In this document: piece after piece, positions 62,203 to 64,000 of the stretch
How positions within the stretch are numbered: position 1 is the stretch's first letter
Layout: each line of letters starts with the position of its first letter
Notes under the pieces: generated by a model
The model's input: only the letters and a program-made list of their open reading frames with translations
Told to the model about the DNA's origin: nothing
Database searches by the model: none
Program-made: the position numbers and the translations under genes
Assembly (NCBI GenBank): GCA_003993805.1
Contig: RSEF01000003.1
Span: 109,243,911 to 109,307,910 of the forward strand
Source: Himantopus leucocephalus
Lineage: Eukaryota; Chordata; Aves; Charadriiformes; Recurvirostridae
Reading direction: 5' to 3'
DNA length: 64,000 nt

Positions 62203-64000
62203 AAAAAAAACACATCTGGATGACATCAGTCAAGGCAACCACTTACTGTTCTTTTCAGTAGCCCCGCTGAAGTGGAGAATGGAGGAACTGTGTCCCTAGG
62301 TTAACTAGCCGAGAGAATGAACCCCTTAATCTCTCTGATTTTGGACGAGAGAAGAGCCTCTATTGCATCTGCTCTGAGAGCGGGGAGTTGTGTTTGCCAA
62401 TGGTTGTGCTGGCAGCTGTGCTCGCAGTGACCCCAGCTGGGACTCCCCGGGGGACAGGGATTATGTTATCACTCCTGAACCAGCAGCTTTTGAAGCTGGG
62501 ACTGCAGGGCACATCCAGAAAAAGCAGGTAGTCTTTATTCCCGCTTTCTTCAAACCGTCACCCCGAAGTTTCCTTGCAAATTGCTATCCTGTGTTGAAGG
62601 AGTAAGAAACAGTGCAGTGAAGCTGGCGATGCTGTTACACTTACAGATGAAATAGGAGCAGTTTGCTGCTAAAGTAGTCTACTTGTAAAATATGAACAGT
62701 CTACTAATAGAGAGAGAAGTCATAGTCAGAAGGACAGTTCTGGTAATGGACGTATAGAAGGAAAAAAAGACTCCAAAAGCTGTGGTGGTTTCAGTCAGCT
62801 GTCAAAACAACCTTTAATTCCTCTGCAGAACCACCATTCACTAAATTAAGGAGAAATAAATCATTGGCTGGTCTTGTGAAGCAATATTGGAACTCATTGA
62901 GAACATCTTCCTCTCATTGCCTTAATCTTTAAAAGACATCTTCCTTTTGTATATAAAAGCACTTTCCCAGCAAGAAGGCTTACTGATGTCAGTGAGCTAT
63001 CCTCCCATGGTGTTGCACAACGAAGAACATATTGTTGCTATTTTGCCGTCTGTTGCTAGCAGAGGGCTCAACATGTGATGTGTGTGACCAATAAACGGTG
63101 CGAGCAGTGGCTGTTCAGCACGGCAAGCCTTATCTTGTACAAGTCAAGGGTCCCGTTTATTGCGGTGGGTTTGCTTGGGTTTGATCTCCTTTTCTCTGTG
63201 CTAACTTGTGAGAAGACCATACTTCATCTGCTCTGGACAAGAAAGACAGACCTATGTCTTAAACATCTCTGTGTTACACTCTGGCTTCAGAAGTGCAAAC
63301 GAGGGGCTAACAATCTGCGTAAAGGAGATGAAGCACTGCCCAAGCAAGAGCTGCCAATTGCTTGTGAGTGCTCTGATTTGGAAAAAGTAACATGAACGGT
63401 CTGCATAGAAGGAAAGTGCCGTTGGAGGTTTGTGCAAAAGAGATGTGCACAAGACATCCTGGGTGTACCAGCGTAATATAAATGTTAAAGAAACAAAAAA
63501 ATGTACAATTGACCTAACCAGGCAGATTCAACAGGAATTCTTTTTTTCTTTTTTAATTTACACAAGGTGTGTGTCTCGGTACCTGCTCAATGGGTAGGGT
63601 GAGCTGAGACACTTGAGCCAATATTTTAAGGGGAGAGATGCTTCTCCAACAAGAAATGTCCAGGAGGCAGTTTTAGGTTAAGCCCTGCCCACCAGGAATC
63701 CTTGTAGCCCATGACCTGGGCTGAAGACAGTTGTGTCCCTCAGTTCTTGATTCCCAGAGCCTCTCCTGGAGCAAGGCACCAAAGCAAATTCAGGCCACAA
63801 AGTTAGTAGTGTTTCTGCCTCCTTTATAGCCCCCCATGTAGTGCCTAAAGTATACCGGGGGTCCAGATGTAGTCTTACCCCTTACTTGAGGGGATTTAAA
63901 TTTTGTTTTCCAAACTCCCACTAAGGTCCCCTTGACACTTGGTGTTAATGCATCTTTTTCAGTCTCCCTCAACCTCTTCTACACTATGCTGAATGAAGGG
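62203..64000 (+). other. VSNL1: Intron 2 of VSNL1, end of window; no gene recognised
   Basis: No exon, RNA gene or transposon recognised. The largest frame (63075-63395 on plus, 106 codons) has no domain, and an overlapping 66-codon frame runs on the opposite strand. Confidence 0.5.

Noticed and set aside
63075..63395. 106-codon plus-strand frame at the end of the window
   Set aside because: No domain, no conserved pattern, overlapped by a frame on the opposite strand.
40782..64000. VSNL1 exon 3 within the window
   Set aside because: I looked for the codons of FFPYGDASK and the EF-hand 2 loop and saw none. A translated search of this interval with the VILIP-1 protein would settle it.
1..64000. 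CRISPR array, operon, tRNA or rRNA genes
   Set aside because: No regularly spaced identical repeats, no bacterial-type gene packing, and no tRNA or rRNA signature seen. The window is vertebrate intron sequence.

Overview
This window is vertebrate nuclear DNA, almost certainly from a bird. The evidence is several copies of the avian/reptilian CR1 retrotransposon (one with the octamer-repeat 3' end), a solitary avian retroviral LTR with a target-site duplication, long non-coding stretches and one short coding exon with consensus splice sites. A lineage outside chicken-like birds is possible from the LTR type, but I cannot settle the species.

The only protein-coding sequence I can support is one exon on the + strand at 40614-40775. 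It encodes the first 54 residues of visinin-like protein 1 (VILIP-1, gene VSNL1), a myristoylated neuronal calcium sensor. The exon ends at a consensus splice donor. By eye I found no later VSNL1 exon before the end of the window, so the remaining coding exons should lie downstream. The first ~1.1 kb is a very GC- and CpG-rich island that is a good candidate for the VSNL1 promoter and non-coding exon 1. On that reading the window is promoter/exon 1, an intron 1 of about 40 kb, coding exon 2, and the first 23 kb of intron 2.

Layout: 1-1080 CpG island, with a poly-C run containing an N and a near-perfect 59-bp-arm hairpin; 1081-31049 mostly unique AT-rich intron with a diverged direct-repeat pair (4.6/5.1 kb), an old L3/CR1-like LINE (22.3-23.0 kb) and a palindromic MITE-like remnant (30.6 kb); 31.05-35.47 kb a transposon cluster (CR1 fragment, 1,113-bp solo LTR, two 3'-end CR1 copies, all three CR1 on the minus strand); 36820-36919 a 100-N assembly gap; 40.6 kb the VSNL1 exon; 40776-64000 intron 2 with one good CR1 copy (51.4 kb), a CR1 tail (62.1 kb) and a decayed LINE scrap (61.2 kb).

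Nearly all open reading frames in the window are chance frames in AT-rich intron or in GC-rich and repeat sequence. I see no operon, CRISPR array, tRNA, rRNA or new gene system. The most noteworthy items are the hairpin in the CpG island, the direct-repeat pair near 5 kb, and the solo LTR with its tandem-repeat interior.
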